Assembly: GCA_025455245.1 (NCBI GenBank)
Contig: JALOMX010000197.1
Location: 1 to 5,974, forward strand
Direction: 5' to 3'
Length of the DNA: 5,974 nt
DNA from: Chitinophagaceae bacterium
Lineage (GTDB): Bacteria > Bacteroidota > Bacteroidia > Chitinophagales > Chitinophagaceae
The position numbers and the translations under genes were made by a program. Below the pieces are notes generated by a model. That model worked only from the letters and a program-made list of their open reading frames with translations, was not told the origin of the DNA and did no database searches. This document shows positions 5,048 to 5,974 of this stretch, one piece after another; the first letter of the stretch is position 1; every line of letters begins with the position of its first letter.

Positions 5048-5974
5048 ATGAAAGCCGCTGTTCATACCCGATATGGCCCACCCGATGTCGTTTGCGTAAA
5101 GGATGTATCCAAACCTGTTTGCAAAGCCGGAACCATCTTAATCAAAGTACACACCACCACTGTCAACAGGACCGATTGCGGTTTCAGGAGTGCTGAGTAT
5201 TTTATTTCGAGGTTTTGGAGCGGATTATTCAAACCAAAGCATCAGATATTAGGGTGTGAATTTGCAGGTGTTGTGGAATCGGTTGCCCCGGATGTTACTT
5301 CGTTCAAAGCAGGGCAACGTGTTTTTGGTTATAACGATCAACAATTTGGCGGACATGCCGAATACACCCTTCAATCAGAAAAAGGGATTATTGCCGAGAT
5401 TCCCGAAGGAGTTGACTTTATTCAGGCTGCTGCTATTGCTGAGGGGGCACATTATGCACTTGGAATGTTGCGCGCTGCAAATGTACATTCAGGGCAACAG
5501 GTAATGGTGTATGGTGCCACAGGCGCTATTGGTTCGGCTGCGGTGCAGTTGTTGAAATATTTTGGCGCCACTGTTACCGCCTTTGCCAACAAAATGAATA
5601 TTTCATTAATTGCTTCACTTGGTGCCGACAGGGTATTTGATTATGAAAAGACAGATATAAAAAATCTTAATGAGAATTTTGATTTTGTTTTCGATGCCGT
5701 CGGGAAATTGTCATTCACTCAATGCAGGCCATTGCTCAAATCCCGGGGAATTTATATTTCAACTGAATTGGGAAAGTATGGAGACAATGTTTTGCGCGGG
5801 ATGATATCCCCTTTTTATAAAGGGAAAAAAGTACTGTTTCCGCTTCCATCCTTTAGCAGGTATGATATTGAACTCCTTGCCGCCCTTGTATCTGAAGGAA
5901 AGTTTAAACCGGTCATTGACAGAACCTATAAACTTAATGAGATCCGCGAGGCTTACGTCTATGTAGAAACCGGA
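5048..5974 (+). CDS. Zinc-independent medium-chain dehydrogenase/reductase (quinone oxidoreductase-like), 3' truncated
   Basis: The frame starting at ATG 5048 stays open for 309 codons to the window edge; perhaps 15-25 residues are missing compared with the usual 320-335. It is an MDR-superfamily NAD(P)-dependent oxidoreductase of the quinone oxidoreductase/'alcohol dehydrogenase' branch. The N-terminal catalytic domain has 'VNRTDCGFR' (39-47), 'KPKHQILGCEFAGVVESVA' (62-80) and 'FKAGQRVFGY' (86-95). The Rossmann domain has the nucleotide-binding turn 'VYGATGAIGSAAVQ' (154-167), then 'LGADRVFDYEKTD' (191-203) and 'FDFVFDAVGK' (211-220). The C-terminal part 'LVSEGKFKPVIDRTY' (280-294) is also typical. 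The four-cysteine structural zinc lobe of true alcohol dehydrogenases is absent. The reaction is probably NADPH-dependent reduction of a quinone, enone or aldehyde; the substrate is unknown. An in-frame TAA at 5042-5044 fixes ATG 5048 as the first possible start. The 264-bp gap to the kinase suggests a separate transcription unit. Confidence 0.9.
   Translation, partial: MKAAVHTRYGPPDVVCVKDVSKPVCKAGTILIKVHTTTVNRTDCGFRSAEYFISRFWSGLFKPKHQILGCEFAGVVESVAPDVTSFKAGQRVFGYNDQQFGGHAEYTLQSEKGIIAEIPEGVDFIQAAAIAEGAHYALGMLRAANVHSGQQVMVYGATGAIGSAAVQLLKYFGATVTAFANKMNISLIASLGADRVFDYEKTDIKNLNENFDFVFDAVGKLSFTQCRPLLKSRGIYISTELGKYGDNVLRGMISPFYKGKKVLFPLPSFSRYDIELLAALVSEGKFKPVIDRTYKLNEIREAYVYVETG

Noticed and set aside
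5002..5196. A 64-codon frame starting at ATG 5002.
   Set aside because: It overlaps the dehydrogenase/reductase out of frame, and that gene's conserved protein sequence begins at 5048.

Overview
The window looks like chromosomal DNA from a member of the Bacteroidota. The strongest sign is the first 141 bases, which encode a C-terminal sorting tail of the type used by the type IX (Por) secretion system, found only in this phylum. The short-form AMP nucleosidase, the free-standing HsdR-N-like protein, the AT-rich intergenic DNA and the general lack of strong Shine-Dalgarno sequences fit the same assignment. I cannot name a genus. No mobile element, CRISPR array, rRNA or tRNA was found.

Layout. 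Positions 1-141 (+) are the end of a secreted or surface protein. It converges on a minus-strand pair, amn (AMP nucleosidase, 695-1488) and a DUF985/Cupin_5 protein (192-692). A perfect 14-bp hairpin at 158-194 sits between the converging genes and can end transcription from both sides. An 84-bp divergent spacer separates amn from a small plus-strand PD-(D/E)XK-type protein (1573-2013). Next come two plus-strand genes 7 bp apart, uxaA (altronate dehydratase, 2131-3765) and a PfkB kinase that is most likely 2-keto-3-deoxygluconate kinase (3773-4783). After a 264-bp spacer, a zinc-independent medium-chain dehydrogenase/reductase starts at 5048 and runs off the right edge.

How the genes work together. 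UxaA and the kinase are consecutive steps of hexuronate (galacturonate) catabolism: D-altronate to 2-keto-3-deoxygluconate (KDG), then to KDPG, which KDPG aldolase would split into pyruvate and glyceraldehyde-3-phosphate. The aldolase and the upstream isomerase and oxidoreductase are not in the window. AMP nucleosidase would split AMP into adenine and ribose-5-phosphate; the cupin downstream is probably co-transcribed, but its function is unknown.

The most notable observation is that amn is broken by a perfect 23-bp tandem duplication (970-1017). Removing one copy on paper restores an uninterrupted 256-residue AMP nucleosidase with all its active-site motifs. This is either a very recent, potentially reversible mutation or an assembly error. 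I did not find a convincing new multi-gene system; the rest is ordinary metabolic and housekeeping sequence.
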